From Ruminococcaceae bacterium UBA5413 (GTDB lineage: Bacteria; Bacillota; Clostridia; Oscillospirales; Acutalibacteraceae), in the NCBI GenBank assembly GCA_002409585.1, contig DHNP01000047.1:1470-28532 (forward strand): a stretch of DNA of 27,063 nucleotides, written 5' to 3'. The position numbers and the translations under genes were made by a program. The notes under the pieces were generated by a model. It saw nothing but the letters and a program-made list of their open reading frames with translations. It did no database searches and was not told the origin of the DNA. Numbering within the stretch: position 1 is the first letter of the stretch; every line of letters starts with the position of its first letter. Shown here piece by piece: positions 1 through 7,408 of this stretch.

Positions 1-1
1 T

Positions 2-691
2 ACCGTTAACTTCACTATTAAAGCTGAAGAAACAAAAAGCAGTGATGCCACCAGCGACTCTGGAAGCAACTCGGGCAGCAACTCTGGTTCAAGTTCACAC
101 CACAGCAATAATAGCTCCGGCAGCTCAAGCAGTTCGGGCAAGAGTTCGGCCTCAAGCTCCACGCCTTCGTCTTCCGGAGCCGCAAGCACGTCGTTTTCGA
201 GCGACACTACCGGAGACTTCAGCGTTAAGGGCAGCTACCAGTTCAAAATAACGAGCAAAGACGGCAAATCCCCCGTCTTCACGGTAGGTACACCGGGCGT
301 GTTCAAAGTAGAGCTTGCAAGCAGCTCGGGTAACGACTACTACTTTAAGCTCATTGCCATCGGCGCGCCGGGCGCGCAGGCAGGCATCTACGTAAACGGC
401 CAAAAGCTGCTCGTTGCCACGGTAGGCGCCCAAGCCTCAGACGGCGGCGTTAAAAGCGACACGACGGCGCCGTTTAAAGTAAAGGCAGGCAAAGACTACA
501 CCTTTAAACTTACAGCTAAGAGCAAACCGTCCTTCGTCTGCGGCAACGGTTCAGTCTTTACAGTGACCTTTGCCGGCCAAAAGGGCAGCGACTACTTCTT
601 CAAAGCAAAGGCCGTAGGCAAAGCGGGGAGCTGCGCGGGCTTTTATATCAACGGCAGCAAAACCCCATGCACCACGGCTACGGTCGCGTAA
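2..691 (+). CDS. C-terminal part of a secreted repeat protein with Ser-rich linker (partial)
   Basis: An open frame enters from the left edge and stops with TAA at 689-691, giving the last 229 residues of a larger protein. Visible residues 1-10 end an upstream domain. Residues about 11-70 are a Ser/Gly/Asn-rich low-complexity linker. Two related units of about 70 residues follow (about 71-140 and 145-229). Each has a YQFK/YTFK start, a PVFTVG/SVFTVT middle, a GxDYYFK/GSDYFFK strand and a GIYVNG/GFYING end, typical of a small beta-sandwich repeat in clostridial surface proteins. The second unit carries three cysteines, the first none. The composition suggests an exported protein, but the signal peptide lies outside the window. 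Function is unknown; a cell-surface adhesive or structural role is inference. A terminator follows at once. Confidence 0.75.
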   Translation, partial: TVNFTIKAEETKSSDATSDSGSNSGSNSGSSSHHSNNSSGSSSSSGKSSASSSTPSSSGAASTSFSSDTTGDFSVKGSYQFKITSKDGKSPVFTVGTPGVFKVELASSSGNDYYFKLIAIGAPGAQAGIYVNGQKLLVATVGAQASDGGVKSDTTAPFKVKAGKDYTFKLTAKSKPSFVCGNGSVFTVTFAGQKGSDYFFKAKAVGKAGSCAGFYINGSKTPCTTATVA

Positions 692-713
692 AACAAACGG
701 CGGATAAACACAC

Positions 714-748
714 AAGGCGGTCCGGAAAAACTCCGGCCGCCTTAATTT
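714..748 (+). terminator. Rho-independent terminator after the repeat protein
   Basis: An AAGGCGG...CCGG stem pairs with CCGG CCGCCTT across a short A-rich loop (714-743), with one bulged T, followed by a weak T-rich run. It lies 22 bases after the stop of the repeat-protein gene. Confidence 0.7.
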
Positions 749-769
749 ATGCCCGCGCCGCTGAAAGCA

Positions 770-798
770 TTTTCAGCTTTGTAATTATATGGTATACT
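770..798 (+). promoter_or_regulatory. Candidate sigma-A promoter for ogt
   Basis: TTTTCA (770-775) and TATACT (793-798) are separated by 17 bases, and the -10 box is preceded by TGG as in extended -10 promoters. It lies about 75 bases before the methyltransferase start and after the preceding terminator. Confidence 0.5.
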
Positions 799-870
799 TT
801 AAACTGTAAAATACAGCCCGTGAAGTTAAAATTTTTACGCACAGGAATAATGTAAAAGGCGGCGTTAAAC

Positions 871-1368
871 ATGAAAGCTTACAGCCACGCCGATGCAGTC
901 GGTTTATCTTACATCACATATGCCTCCCCTGTCGGCATGTTAACCATAATATCAGGCCAAAACGCGGTAAAGGCGATACTGTTCGGAGGCCCTCCGGCAG
1001 GCCTGCGTCGCCGCCGCACTGAATTAGCCGGTAAAACAGAAAGCGAGCTTTCCGAATATTTCGGCGGCCAGCGGCGCTCTTTCAGCGTACCGTTAGCGCC
1101 AGAAGGCACCATATTCCAAAAATCCGTATGGCAGGCGCTTACAGCCATACCATACGGTGAAACACGTAGTTATAAAGAAATAGCAGAGGCCGCCGGCAGC
1201 CCTAAAGCGTGCCGCGCCGTAGGCATGGCTAACAACAAAAACCCCATCCCCATAATAATCCCATGCCACAGGGTAATAGGCGCGGACGGTTCGCTCGTGG
1301 GTTACGGCGGCGGGCTGGAAATAAAGAAAGCTCTCTTAAAGCTTGAAGGCCATGAAGCCAAATGGTGA
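871..1368 (+). CDS. ogt: Methylated-DNA--protein-cysteine S-methyltransferase
   Basis: This 165-residue protein belongs to the MGMT/Ogt suicide DNA-repair family, which moves the alkyl group from O6-alkylguanine in DNA to its own cysteine. The active-site signature IPCHRV is present, with acceptor Cys132. The DNA-binding region before it (FQKSVWQAL, IPYGETRSYKEIA, about 82-106) and the conserved GMANNKNP stretch (118-125) are intact. A small N-terminal RNase H-like domain covers about residues 1-75. Length is normal for the short Ogt form without an Ada transcription domain. An AAAGGCGG ribosome site lies about nine bases before the ATG. The gene stands alone, with its own candidate promoter, and converges on the minus-strand amidohydrolase gene 31 bases downstream; no clear terminator is seen between them. 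Confidence 0.95.
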   Translation: MKAYSHADAVGLSYITYASPVGMLTIISGQNAVKAILFGGPPAGLRRRRTELAGKTESELSEYFGGQRRSFSVPLAPEGTIFQKSVWQALTAIPYGETRSYKEIAEAAGSPKACRAVGMANNKNPIPIIIPCHRVIGADGSLVGYGGGLEIKKALLKLEGHEAKW

Positions 1369-1399
1369 CGCCCGCGGTGCGGATATTTCCTAAATTATC

Positions 1400-2596
1400 C
1401 TACCGTGCGGCAGGTTCCTGCCTTTGCAGCAGTTCACCGTGGTATTTCTTTATCTCCGCTGTTTTTGCCGGATTGCTGAGCAGATCCAACGCAGTAAGGG
1501 AAAGCAGCTTCGCGCCGCGGGTAACGGAGTTCAGCGCGTAATCCTTGACGCAGGCGTCGCGGAACGCAGGCGAGTGCCCCGGCACATTTTCCTCCATGGA
1601 TTTCAGCGACGCGTGCAGCGTCGGAACAACGTGTGAAACGTTTCCCGCATCCGTCGTTGGGAACTGGCTGATCTCTGAAAGGTCTTCGCCGAGTTCCTCA
1701 GCGTGCTTTTTATAGATTGAATCCAGCTTTGCGTTCGGAATCAAATCGTCGATTTTATTTTGGAAAAACGATACCTTCCACGTTGCCCCCGTCATGGAAG
1801 CGGCGCCCGCCGCAATGTTCTGGATTTTTTTGCGGGCCGCGTCCACTTGCGCGCGGGTTTTGGCGCGTATATAAAAACGCCCCCTGCTGTAGTCCGGCAC
1901 GATGTTGGGCGCGCTCCCGCCGTTTGCAATAATCCCATGGATCTGCACGTCCTTTGGCAGGTGCTGCCTGAGCGCATTAATGCCGTTATAAGTCAGTATC
2001 AGCGCATCCAAGGCGTTAATGCCCTGCTCGGGGGCGGTGCTGGCATGGGCCGCTTTTCCCCTGAACTCAATGTCAATCGGGTCGAGCGCCAGCGTACGGG
2101 GAGTAAGTGTGTTTACAGCGGCGGGATGGACTTCGAGCGCCGCGTCAACGTCTTTAAAATATCCTTCCCGCACAAAGCTGCCCTTCGCGCTGCCATGTTC
2201 GCCGCCTTCTTCCCCCGGCGTGCCGTAAACACGCACTTCACCGCCCGTTTCATCCAAATGCCGTGAAACCGCAATAGCGGAAAACGCCGCGATGGTTCCA
2301 ATCAGGTTGTGCCCGCAGCCGTGCCCCAGGTTCGGCAGCGCATCGTACTCAGCCAGAAAGGCAAGCACCGGCCCCGGCTTTCCCGAAGAAAAAGAAGCCG
2401 AAAACCCCGTCCTGTGGCCGGCCGCGTTTTTTTCAATGCTGAAGCCGTGGCCGCTTAGGATCTCAGTAAGCAGCCGGCAGGCAAAAAATTCGTTGTCACA
2501 AACCTCTGGATGCGCGTGTATCTGTTTCGCAGCATCTTGAAACAGACGCTGGTTCTCGTCAATGTACCGTAATGTTTCTTCCGTAATTTCAGACAT
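1400..2596 (-). CDS. M20 family amidohydrolase / N-acyl-amino-acid deacylase
   Basis: This 398-residue metallohydrolase is of the M20D type (AbgB, HipO and N-acyl-aminoacyl hydrolases). Visible family features are HPE (29-31), the AEYDALP segment (82-88), GHGCGHN (91-97) whose Cys94 is a metal ligand in this subfamily, GTPGEEGGE (125-133) and a metal-binding His157. The inserted dimerisation domain spans about 170-290, with GKAAHAS at its start. A GAGGGG ribosome site precedes the ATG. It is the last gene of a minus-strand run behind metN-metI-metQ, 78 bases after metQ. Related hydrolases in Bacillus remove acyl groups from modified methionine or cysteine, so an N-acyl or N-formyl methionine imported by MetNIQ is a reasonable substrate guess. 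Substrate specificity cannot be read from the sequence; an aminobenzoyl-glutamate hydrolase role is the main alternative. Confidence 0.85.
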   Translation of the reverse strand: MSEITEETLRYIDENQRLFQDAAKQIHAHPEVCDNEFFACRLLTEILSGHGFSIEKNAAGHRTGFSASFSSGKPGPVLAFLAEYDALPNLGHGCGHNLIGTIAAFSAIAVSRHLDETGGEVRVYGTPGEEGGEHGSAKGSFVREGYFKDVDAALEVHPAAVNTLTPRTLALDPIDIEFRGKAAHASTAPEQGINALDALILTYNGINALRQHLPKDVQIHGIIANGGSAPNIVPDYSRGRFYIRAKTRAQVDAARKKIQNIAAGAASMTGATWKVSFFQNKIDDLIPNAKLDSIYKKHAEELGEDLSEISQFPTTDAGNVSHVVPTLHASLKSMEENVPGHSPAFRDACVKDYALNSVTRGAKLLSLTALDLLSNPAKTAEIKKYHGELLQRQEPAAR

Positions 2597-2674
2597 AATA
2601 TCTGCCCCTCTATTCCTTTAAAAATCATCTGCCGGCGCTCAGCCTTTTTAACTTATGTTGTTTACAGCCGCGGT

Positions 2675-3547
2675 TTACCACACAGGGACAGCCGCGCCTT
2701 TGTAAATTTCATCAATAACTTTTTTCGTTTCATCCGTCTGGTAAACTTCCAGGATTTTTTTAAAAACGGGTTTGTCCTTGTCTTCCGGACGGACGGCGAT
2801 GACATTGTAGTAGTTTTTAGCGGAGTCCCCCTTTGCGCTTTCGCGGACTATGGCATCCTTTGCTGGGCTGAGTCCGGCGTCGGTAGCCGCGCCTGTGTTG
2901 ATGCATGCTATGTCTACGTCGCCGAGCGAGCGGGGTATCTGTACGGACTCCATAGATACGAACTGAAGGTTTTTGGGGTTATCCGTGATATTTTTCGTCG
3001 TAGGGGTAACGGTGTCTTTGCCGTCCAGCTTAATAAGCCCCGCGGTCTGCAGGAGTATAAGCGCCCTGCCGCCGTTAGTCGCATCGTTTGGTATAGCGAC
3101 TTTCGCGTTGTCGGGTGTTTTTGAGATGTCCTTTATCTTTTGGGAGTAAATCCCCATCGGGGCGATAAAGGTGTAGCCAAGCGATACTAAATTAAGCCCG
3201 TGCTGTTTTATAAACGTTTTGAAGTAGATTTCCGTTTGGAACGCGTTAAGGTCTATTTCCTTGTCGGCAAGCGCCTGGTTCGGTTTGACATAGTCGGCGA
3301 AGCTTACAGGCTCCAGCGTGATATTATATTTTTTCAGCCGCTGGTTCAGGCTGTCCCACAGTCGGAAATCCGTTCCGTTAACGCCTACCTTCAATGTTAC
3401 GGGCTGTGAAAAATCGCCGTCCCCCGATGAGGCGTTGGCGGAACTTTGCGCCGCGGAGCTGCTTTGGGCTGACTGCCCTGAAGACGAGCAGGCAGCGGCG
3501 CCGGCCGCTAAAACAACGGCAAGTAAAATTGATAACAGTTTTTTCAT
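2675..3547 (-). CDS. metQ: Methionine ABC transporter substrate-binding lipoprotein
   Basis: NlpA/MetQ family periplasm-side binding protein that delivers methionine to the MetNI transporter. The N-terminus is a lipoprotein signal: MKK, a hydrophobic stretch and a lipobox ending at Cys20, followed by a Ser/Ala/Gln-rich tether of about 25 residues. The mature domain starts near VTLKVGVNGT and contains the family elements LNAFQTEIYFK, YSQKIKDISK, IPNDATNGGRALILLQ and the C-terminal INTG segment. An ATG six bases upstream (at 3553) is in frame, but the GGAG ribosome site is only three bases from it and nine from the start used here. Length (290 residues) is normal. It follows metI by 29 bases. 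Methionine, methionine sulfoxide or N-acyl-methionine are possible ligands. Confidence 0.93.
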   Translation of the reverse strand: MKKLLSILLAVVLAAGAAACSSSGQSAQSSSAAQSSANASSGDGDFSQPVTLKVGVNGTDFRLWDSLNQRLKKYNITLEPVSFADYVKPNQALADKEIDLNAFQTEIYFKTFIKQHGLNLVSLGYTFIAPMGIYSQKIKDISKTPDNAKVAIPNDATNGGRALILLQTAGLIKLDGKDTVTPTTKNITDNPKNLQFVSMESVQIPRSLGDVDIACINTGAATDAGLSPAKDAIVRESAKGDSAKNYYNVIAVRPEDKDKPVFKKILEVYQTDETKKVIDEIYKGAAVPVW

Positions 3548-3576
3548 GTTCATTCTCTCCTTTTAAATTTTATATA

Positions 3577-4248
3577 TTAATGGCTGAGCTTACGGTAAAT
3601 TAAGTCCCCTATCCCCTGGATAATGTACACAATGGCAACGATGATGATAATTGTCACAACCATGATATCTGTTTTAAAATATTGATAGCCGTAGCGTATG
3701 GCGAAGTCTCCGAGGCCGCCGCCGCCCACCGTCCCTGTAATCGCGGAGTAGCCTATGAGCCCTATGATAGAAACTGTGACAGCAAGCACGATATCCTTCC
3801 GGCCTTCTACCAAAATTACCTTGAAAATAATCTGCATAGGTGAAAAACCCATGGACTGGTACGCTTCGACAACGCCCATGTCTACCTTGACAAGCGCGAT
3901 TTCAATCTGGCGCGCGACGTACGGAATACAGGCCACGACAAGGGGGACTATGGCGCCTTTCACGCCTATGGTCGTTCCGACTATCATCCTTGTAAACCCC
4001 GGTATGGCCGCTATGAGAATGACAAACGGAATCGAACGGAGAATGTTAATAATCTTGGAAAGCACGGAGTAGACGGCCTTGTTGGCCATAATGTGGCCTT
4101 CAGAGGTCACCACAAGCGCCACGCCGATAGGGATGCCGATTACTGCGGAAAAAAGCCCTGAAACGGCGACCATTACCAAAGTTTCGCGCAGTGCCGTGAG
4201 CATTTCGGGAAAGTATTCAATGACGTTCGGAATAAGGCTGCTGAGCAT
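3577..4248 (-). CDS. metI: Methionine ABC transporter permease
   Basis: A 223-residue integral membrane subunit with about five hydrophobic helices, matching the MetI family in length. The coupling-helix EAA loop is visible as EAYQSMGFSPMQII, followed by the conserved EGRKDIVLAVTVS and GYSAITGTVGGGGLGD segments near the C-terminal third. Two MetI subunits with two MetN ATPases form the transporter in the cytoplasmic membrane. The start lies 32 bases inside the end of metN, so translation is very likely coupled. Confidence 0.95.
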   Translation of the reverse strand: MLSSLIPNVIEYFPEMLTALRETLVMVAVSGLFSAVIGIPIGVALVVTSEGHIMANKAVYSVLSKIINILRSIPFVILIAAIPGFTRMIVGTTIGVKGAIVPLVVACIPYVARQIEIALVKVDMGVVEAYQSMGFSPMQIIFKVILVEGRKDIVLAVTVSIIGLIGYSAITGTVGGGGLGDFAIRYGYQYFKTDIMVVTIIIIVAIVYIIQGIGDLIYRKLSH

Positions 4249-5251
4249 TTTTTATCACCTCTACTTTTGTATTTAACGATTTGTAATAATCAAGCGCCGC
4301 GGCAATATTTTCGTCTGCCCCGAGTAATTCAACCAAAAGGCTCCCGACAACGGTGTCGTGCAGCGTTTCTATATTTCCGAACAAAATGTTGACCGTTATT
4401 TTATATTCCGTCGCAATGTAAGAAAGGACAGGCTCGTGGGTAACCTCACCAAAAAAGCTTAGCTTGTATATAGCGCCGCGGAACTTACCGAAGTACTTTT
4501 CAACCGATTCGCTCCCGATTGCCTGTGAAACAAATTCCCTGCCTATGCCGCTCTGCGGGTTTGTAAAGACATCCACAATATCGCCCTGCTCGACGATTTT
4601 GCCGTTTTCCATTACCGCTACCCTGTTGCAGATGCTTTTTACTACTTCCATCTGATGGGTGATTATCACAATCGTTATGCCGAGCTTGTCGTGGATCTCT
4701 TTTAAAAGGCGCAGAATTGACTGCGTTGTGTTCGGGTCAAGCGCGGATGTCGCTTCGTCGCAGAGAAGGATCCGCGGGTCGCTGCTCAAGGCCCTCGCAA
4801 TCGCTACGCGCTGCTTCTGGCCGCCGCTCAGCTGCGTTGGGTAAGCGTGCTTTTTGTCAGAAAGCCCAACGAGGGAAAGCAGCTCCTCCACTTTCTGATT
4901 TATCTCTTTTGGGTGAAGCTTCCTGTTTTTCAGCGGAGCGGCAATGTTTTTATAAACGTCAATGCTGTTCATAAGGTTAAACTGCTGAAAAATCATGCCT
5001 ATGTGGCTGCGGACTTCCCGCAGCTGCCGGTCGTCTATGCCGAGCAGGTCTATGCCGTTTACAGTAACGGTGCCAGAGTCCGGCCTTTCCAGCAGGTTTA
5101 TAATGCGTATCAGAGTGCTTTTTCCGGCGCCGCTGTACCCGATTACTCCGAAAATGTCGCCTTCGGCCACTTCAAGGTTAATATTGTCCAGCGCCTTAAC
5201 TTCTTTGTCTTTAGTGTGGAATGTCTTGCTGATGTTTTTAAGGCTTATCAC
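4217..5251 (-). CDS. metN: Methionine ABC transporter ATP-binding protein with NIL domain
   Basis: A 344-residue ABC ATPase that powers methionine import. Walker A is GYSGAGKS (38-45), the signature LSGGQKQ begins at 141 and Walker B is ILLCDEATSALDP (161-173). Residues about 265-344 form the C-terminal NIL/ACT-like domain, which in E. coli MetN binds methionine and shuts the transporter off when internal methionine is high. The start codon is GTG: an AAGGTGA ribosome site lies seven bases upstream, and the GTG overlaps the TGA stop of the upstream CapA-like gene by four bases. The gene is therefore translationally coupled to a gene with no obvious methionine function. Confidence 0.95.
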   Translation of the reverse strand: MISLKNISKTFHTKDKEVKALDNINLEVAEGDIFGVIGYSGAGKSTLIRIINLLERPDSGTVTVNGIDLLGIDDRQLREVRSHIGMIFQQFNLMNSIDVYKNIAAPLKNRKLHPKEINQKVEELLSLVGLSDKKHAYPTQLSGGQKQRVAIARALSSDPRILLCDEATSALDPNTTQSILRLLKEIHDKLGITIVIITHQMEVVKSICNRVAVMENGKIVEQGDIVDVFTNPQSGIGREFVSQAIGSESVEKYFGKFRGAIYKLSFFGEVTHEPVLSYIATEYKITVNILFGNIETLHDTVVGSLLVELLGADENIAAALDYYKSLNTKVEVIKNAQQPYSERH

Positions 5252-6597
5252 TGTGCGGTCACCTTTTCTGTAAAATTGTCATATTTTTCTGGCAGCAGCT
5301 TGTTATACAGTTTTTCAAGGCGAAAAATTTCCTTCTTTTCGCTTTTCCCTATGCCGAAGCGGTTAACTCCGGCCCTAAGCTGCCCCGTAAGCTTGAGAAA
5401 ATCCAGCAGCCTGAAGTCAGTGCAGCGGCCTCCCCCGTATTGTTTATATGTGTAAACAGGCTTGAGCCGCAGGCTGCCTATCACGGTTCTTTCACGGCCG
5501 CCGCATATTCCTTTGTCAAACTCCGCCTTAAGCAAAAGGCTTATCCGGCAGTCTTTCGTATTAAAATCAGAAACAAGGTTGCCGAGTGAATACGCGATAA
5601 GGCCGTCTTTTTCTTCTCCCGACACAGGGTCGGTAAAATGGTATTTTTCCAACGGCTGAATAACATGGGCGTGGTTTCCCAAAATTACGTCCGCTCCCGT
5701 TTCTTCCAAAACGCGGTGGCCCATAAGGATAACGTTTTCGGTAGGGTAAGCTTCAAACTCAAGGCTCCAGTGCAGGCAGGCAACGACTATGTCGGCGCCG
5801 CGCCGGCGGGCGGACAAGACGTGTTTTTTGATAAGCGAAATGTCGGCATCGGGCTTATTCAGCCTGATATAATTCGTCAGGTACTCTTTACCCTCAGGCA
5901 CTGTTTTACCGTTTAATGAAAACGTGTAAGCGACGAACGCAGCCTTTACTCCGTTCTTTTCCAAAATGGGTATATCGTCACGCTCCTTTTGCGTGCGCGC
6001 CGTACCCACATGCGGATACCCCCTGCCGTCAAGGAAATCCAGCGTTTCACGCAGCCCCGCTTCGCCAGCGTCCATGCAGTGGTTGTTAGCAGTTGAAAAG
6101 AACGATATGCCTTTCCCGCCGTTTACAAACCGCTCAAACATCTCCGCCGTGCCGTTCAGCGAGGGCGCGCCCCTTATGCCGCTTTTCGGCGCGTTGCCGG
6201 CCGGATGGGAAGATGCAAACGGCGCTTCAAGGTTGGCGTAAACCGTGTCGGCATTGAAGTAAAAGCCGCTTACGTCGTCCCAAAGATGCCCTGTTATATC
6301 CGGCGTAATTTCACTCCCCGGCAGGAGGTCTCCGCCTGCCGTAAGGACAAACCTGCTTTCCCCATGCGCTTCTTCTCCGGCAAAGGATAAATCCTGCCCC
6401 TTAAAAAATGCTTCAATCCCCTTTCCCTTTTCAGCTTTTTCTATCTGGCGTATGTAATACTTGTACTTCCACCAGTCGAACTCACCCGGCGCGAGGCAGT
6501 TAAAGTTACCTTCCACCGGCCTTGAATACCTGTACTTTTCCCCTCCCGTAAGTGCCTTCAGAGACAGCCTCAGGCGCTCTTTACTAAAAGCAGGCAT
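5248..6597 (-). CDS. CapA-family (PGA_cap) metallophosphatase-like protein
   Basis: This 449-residue protein has a CapA/PgsA-type calcineurin-like fold. Motifs in order are GGD (88-90), ANLE (121-124), STANNHCMD (168-176), LHW around His276, GNHAHVIQP (307-315) and YSLGNLVSDF, all typical of this family of poly-gamma-glutamate capsule-related enzymes. No signal peptide or transmembrane segment is obvious; instead there is an N-terminal extension of about 80 polar residues rich in Trp and Tyr. The family's exact reaction is poorly defined. The gene is first in a run with metN, metI, metQ and an M20 hydrolase and overlaps metN by four bases. Its AAGGGG ribosome site is 11 bases from the ATG, rather far. 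No convincing promoter lies between the start and the terminator at 6693-6720, so it may depend on read-through of that terminator. Confidence 0.85.
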   Translation of the reverse strand: MPAFSKERLRLSLKALTGGEKYRYSRPVEGNFNCLAPGEFDWWKYKYYIRQIEKAEKGKGIEAFFKGQDLSFAGEEAHGESRFVLTAGGDLLPGSEITPDITGHLWDDVSGFYFNADTVYANLEAPFASSHPAGNAPKSGIRGAPSLNGTAEMFERFVNGGKGISFFSTANNHCMDAGEAGLRETLDFLDGRGYPHVGTARTQKERDDIPILEKNGVKAAFVAYTFSLNGKTVPEGKEYLTNYIRLNKPDADISLIKKHVLSARRRGADIVVACLHWSLEFEAYPTENVILMGHRVLEETGADVILGNHAHVIQPLEKYHFTDPVSGEEKDGLIAYSLGNLVSDFNTKDCRISLLLKAEFDKGICGGRERTVIGSLRLKPVYTYKQYGGGRCTDFRLLDFLKLTGQLRAGVNRFGIGKSEKKEIFRLEKLYNKLLPEKYDNFTEKVTAQ

Positions 6598-6685
6598 CGT
6601 TTATGCATCCCCTTCCAAGCAGAATATGGATTTACTGTCAGATAGGCGCTTGACGTAAGCTCCCGCGGTTTTCGCTGAAAAAGTA

Positions 6686-6726
6686 TAAAAAAAGCAGTCA
6701 GGCTTTTCGGCCTGACTGCTTTTTTG
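6686..6726 (-). terminator. Strong symmetrical terminator between the micro-ORF and capA-metNIQ
   Basis: An 11-bp perfect stem AGCAGTCAGGC/GCCTGACTGCT (6693-6703 with 6710-6720) encloses a six-base loop. Read on the minus strand it is followed by seven T, then ATAC and five more T. The plus strand also has a T run, so it could work both ways, but the genes flanking it all run on the minus strand. It lies 24 bases after the stop of the 43-codon ORF and 95 bases before the CapA-like gene. Confidence 0.9.
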
Positions 6727-6743
6727 TCGGTTTCACCGGCGTG

Positions 6744-6875
6744 TTAAACATCCGGACTTATTCTGACAGTAAAAAGGATCTGGCCATATTTCATTTTTGG
6801 CATGCCGCAGCACATGATGCACATCGAGCACATCATGTAATCCATTTTACTGTTGTTCCAAGTCTGAGTTTTCAT
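6744..6875 (-). CDS. 43-residue Met/Cys-rich micropeptide
   Basis: An ORF with an AGGAAGG ribosome site eight bases before its ATG, a perfect-spaced promoter about 60 bases upstream and a strong terminator 24 bases after the TAA. The first ten residues are polar. Residues 11-28 are extremely rich in sulfur amino acids: Met at 11, 14, 15, 18, 21, 25 and 28, and Cys at 16, 19, 22 and 23 (pattern CxxCxxCC). The rest (KYGQILFTV, then RISPDV) is a short beta-like or weakly hydrophobic tail. I do not recognise the family. It may be a soft-metal (copper or zinc) or thiol-sensing micropeptide, or a leader peptide sensing Met/Cys supply ahead of the methionine transporter genes. Expression is supported by the complete promoter-RBS-stop-terminator layout; function is unknown. 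Confidence 0.65.
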   Translation of the reverse strand: MKTQTWNNSKMDYMMCSMCIMCCGMPKMKYGQILFTVRISPDV

Positions 6876-6934
6876 GGCCGTTTCCTTCCTTTCCAAATTC
6901 AATTTATAGTAATAAGATATGTTTTATGTGTATT

Positions 6935-6963
6935 ATAATATTACGATTACTTTCAAATGTCAA
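6935..6963 (-). promoter_or_regulatory. Sigma-A promoter of the Met/Cys micro-ORF
   Basis: On the minus strand, a perfect TTGACA (6958-6963) is followed after 17 bases by TATTAT (6935-6940). The predicted transcript starts near 6928 and reaches the micro-ORF after about 50 bases. The same promoter could feed capA-metNIQ if the terminator at 6693-6720 is read through. Confidence 0.75.
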
Positions 6964-7099
6964 GACATTTTTATCAGCGGTGCGGATATTTTTTACGGTA
7001 ATGCTGTATAATGCCGCCCTGAAAAGCAAAACGCCGCGCTTGCGGCATGCATAATTTACCGCGCACACACGGTAAAATACAAGACGAGGAAAAAAACAT

Positions 7100-7128
7100 T
7101 TGACAAAAGCGGATTGCAAACTTATAAT
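7100..7128 (+). promoter_or_regulatory. Promoter of tRNA-Arg(CCU)
   Basis: Consensus TTGACA (7100-7105), a 17-base spacer and TATAAT (7123-7128), on the same strand as the tRNA and 85 bases upstream of it. Confidence 0.85.
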
Positions 7129-7213
7129 TATAAGTGCTGTGTTGGTACACCGTAAACAGCCGGCGGCGTATTGCGAAAGGCCGCGAGTGTAATTTTTTAA
7201 AACAGCAGAACAT

Positions 7214-7290
7214 GACTTCGTAGCTCAGCTGGATAGAGCGACCGCCTCCTAAGCGGTAGGCCGGCGGTTCAAATCCGCCCGAGGTCACCA
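7214..7290 (+). tRNA. tRNA-Arg (anticodon CCU)
   Basis: A full 77-base cloverleaf including encoded CCA: acceptor GACTTCG with CGAGGTC (one G-U pair), D stem GCTC/GAGC, anticodon stem ACCGC/GCGGT with loop CTCCTAA giving anticodon CCT (reads AGG codons), and T stem GGCGG/CCGCC with loop TTCAAAT. It has its own promoter and terminator. Confidence 0.97.
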
Positions 7291-7295
7291 CAAAC

Positions 7296-7345
7296 AAAGC
7301 CCGCATGATTGCTGGATGTTCCAGTATTTCATGCGGGCTTTTTAT
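7296..7345 (+). terminator. Terminator after tRNA-Arg(CCU)
   Basis: A 13-bp perfect stem AAAGCCCGCATGA/TCATGCGGGCTTT (7296-7308 with 7329-7341), with a smaller CTGGA/TCCAG hairpin inside the loop and a T run at its 3' end. It starts six bases after the tRNA CCA. Confidence 0.9.
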
Positions 7346-7408
7346 GCCCATTTTTGCCGCAAAGCGCCGCTGAAAAAGAAATTGAAAATGTGCAAGTCAG
7401 CGCTCAGG

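Noticed and set aside
42..251. Plus-strand frame starting at 42
   Set aside because: It is out of frame with the Ser-rich linker of the surface protein, which continues unbroken from the window edge to 691.
6598..6963. S-box (SAM) or T-box riboswitch before the methionine transporter run
   Set aside because: No S-box core or T-box GGTGG-like motif was found in either orientation; only the micro-ORF and a simple terminator are present.
6904..7351. Minus-strand frames over the tRNA-Arg(CCU) region
   Set aside because: They cross the tRNA and its terminator and promoter and show no protein family or ribosome site.
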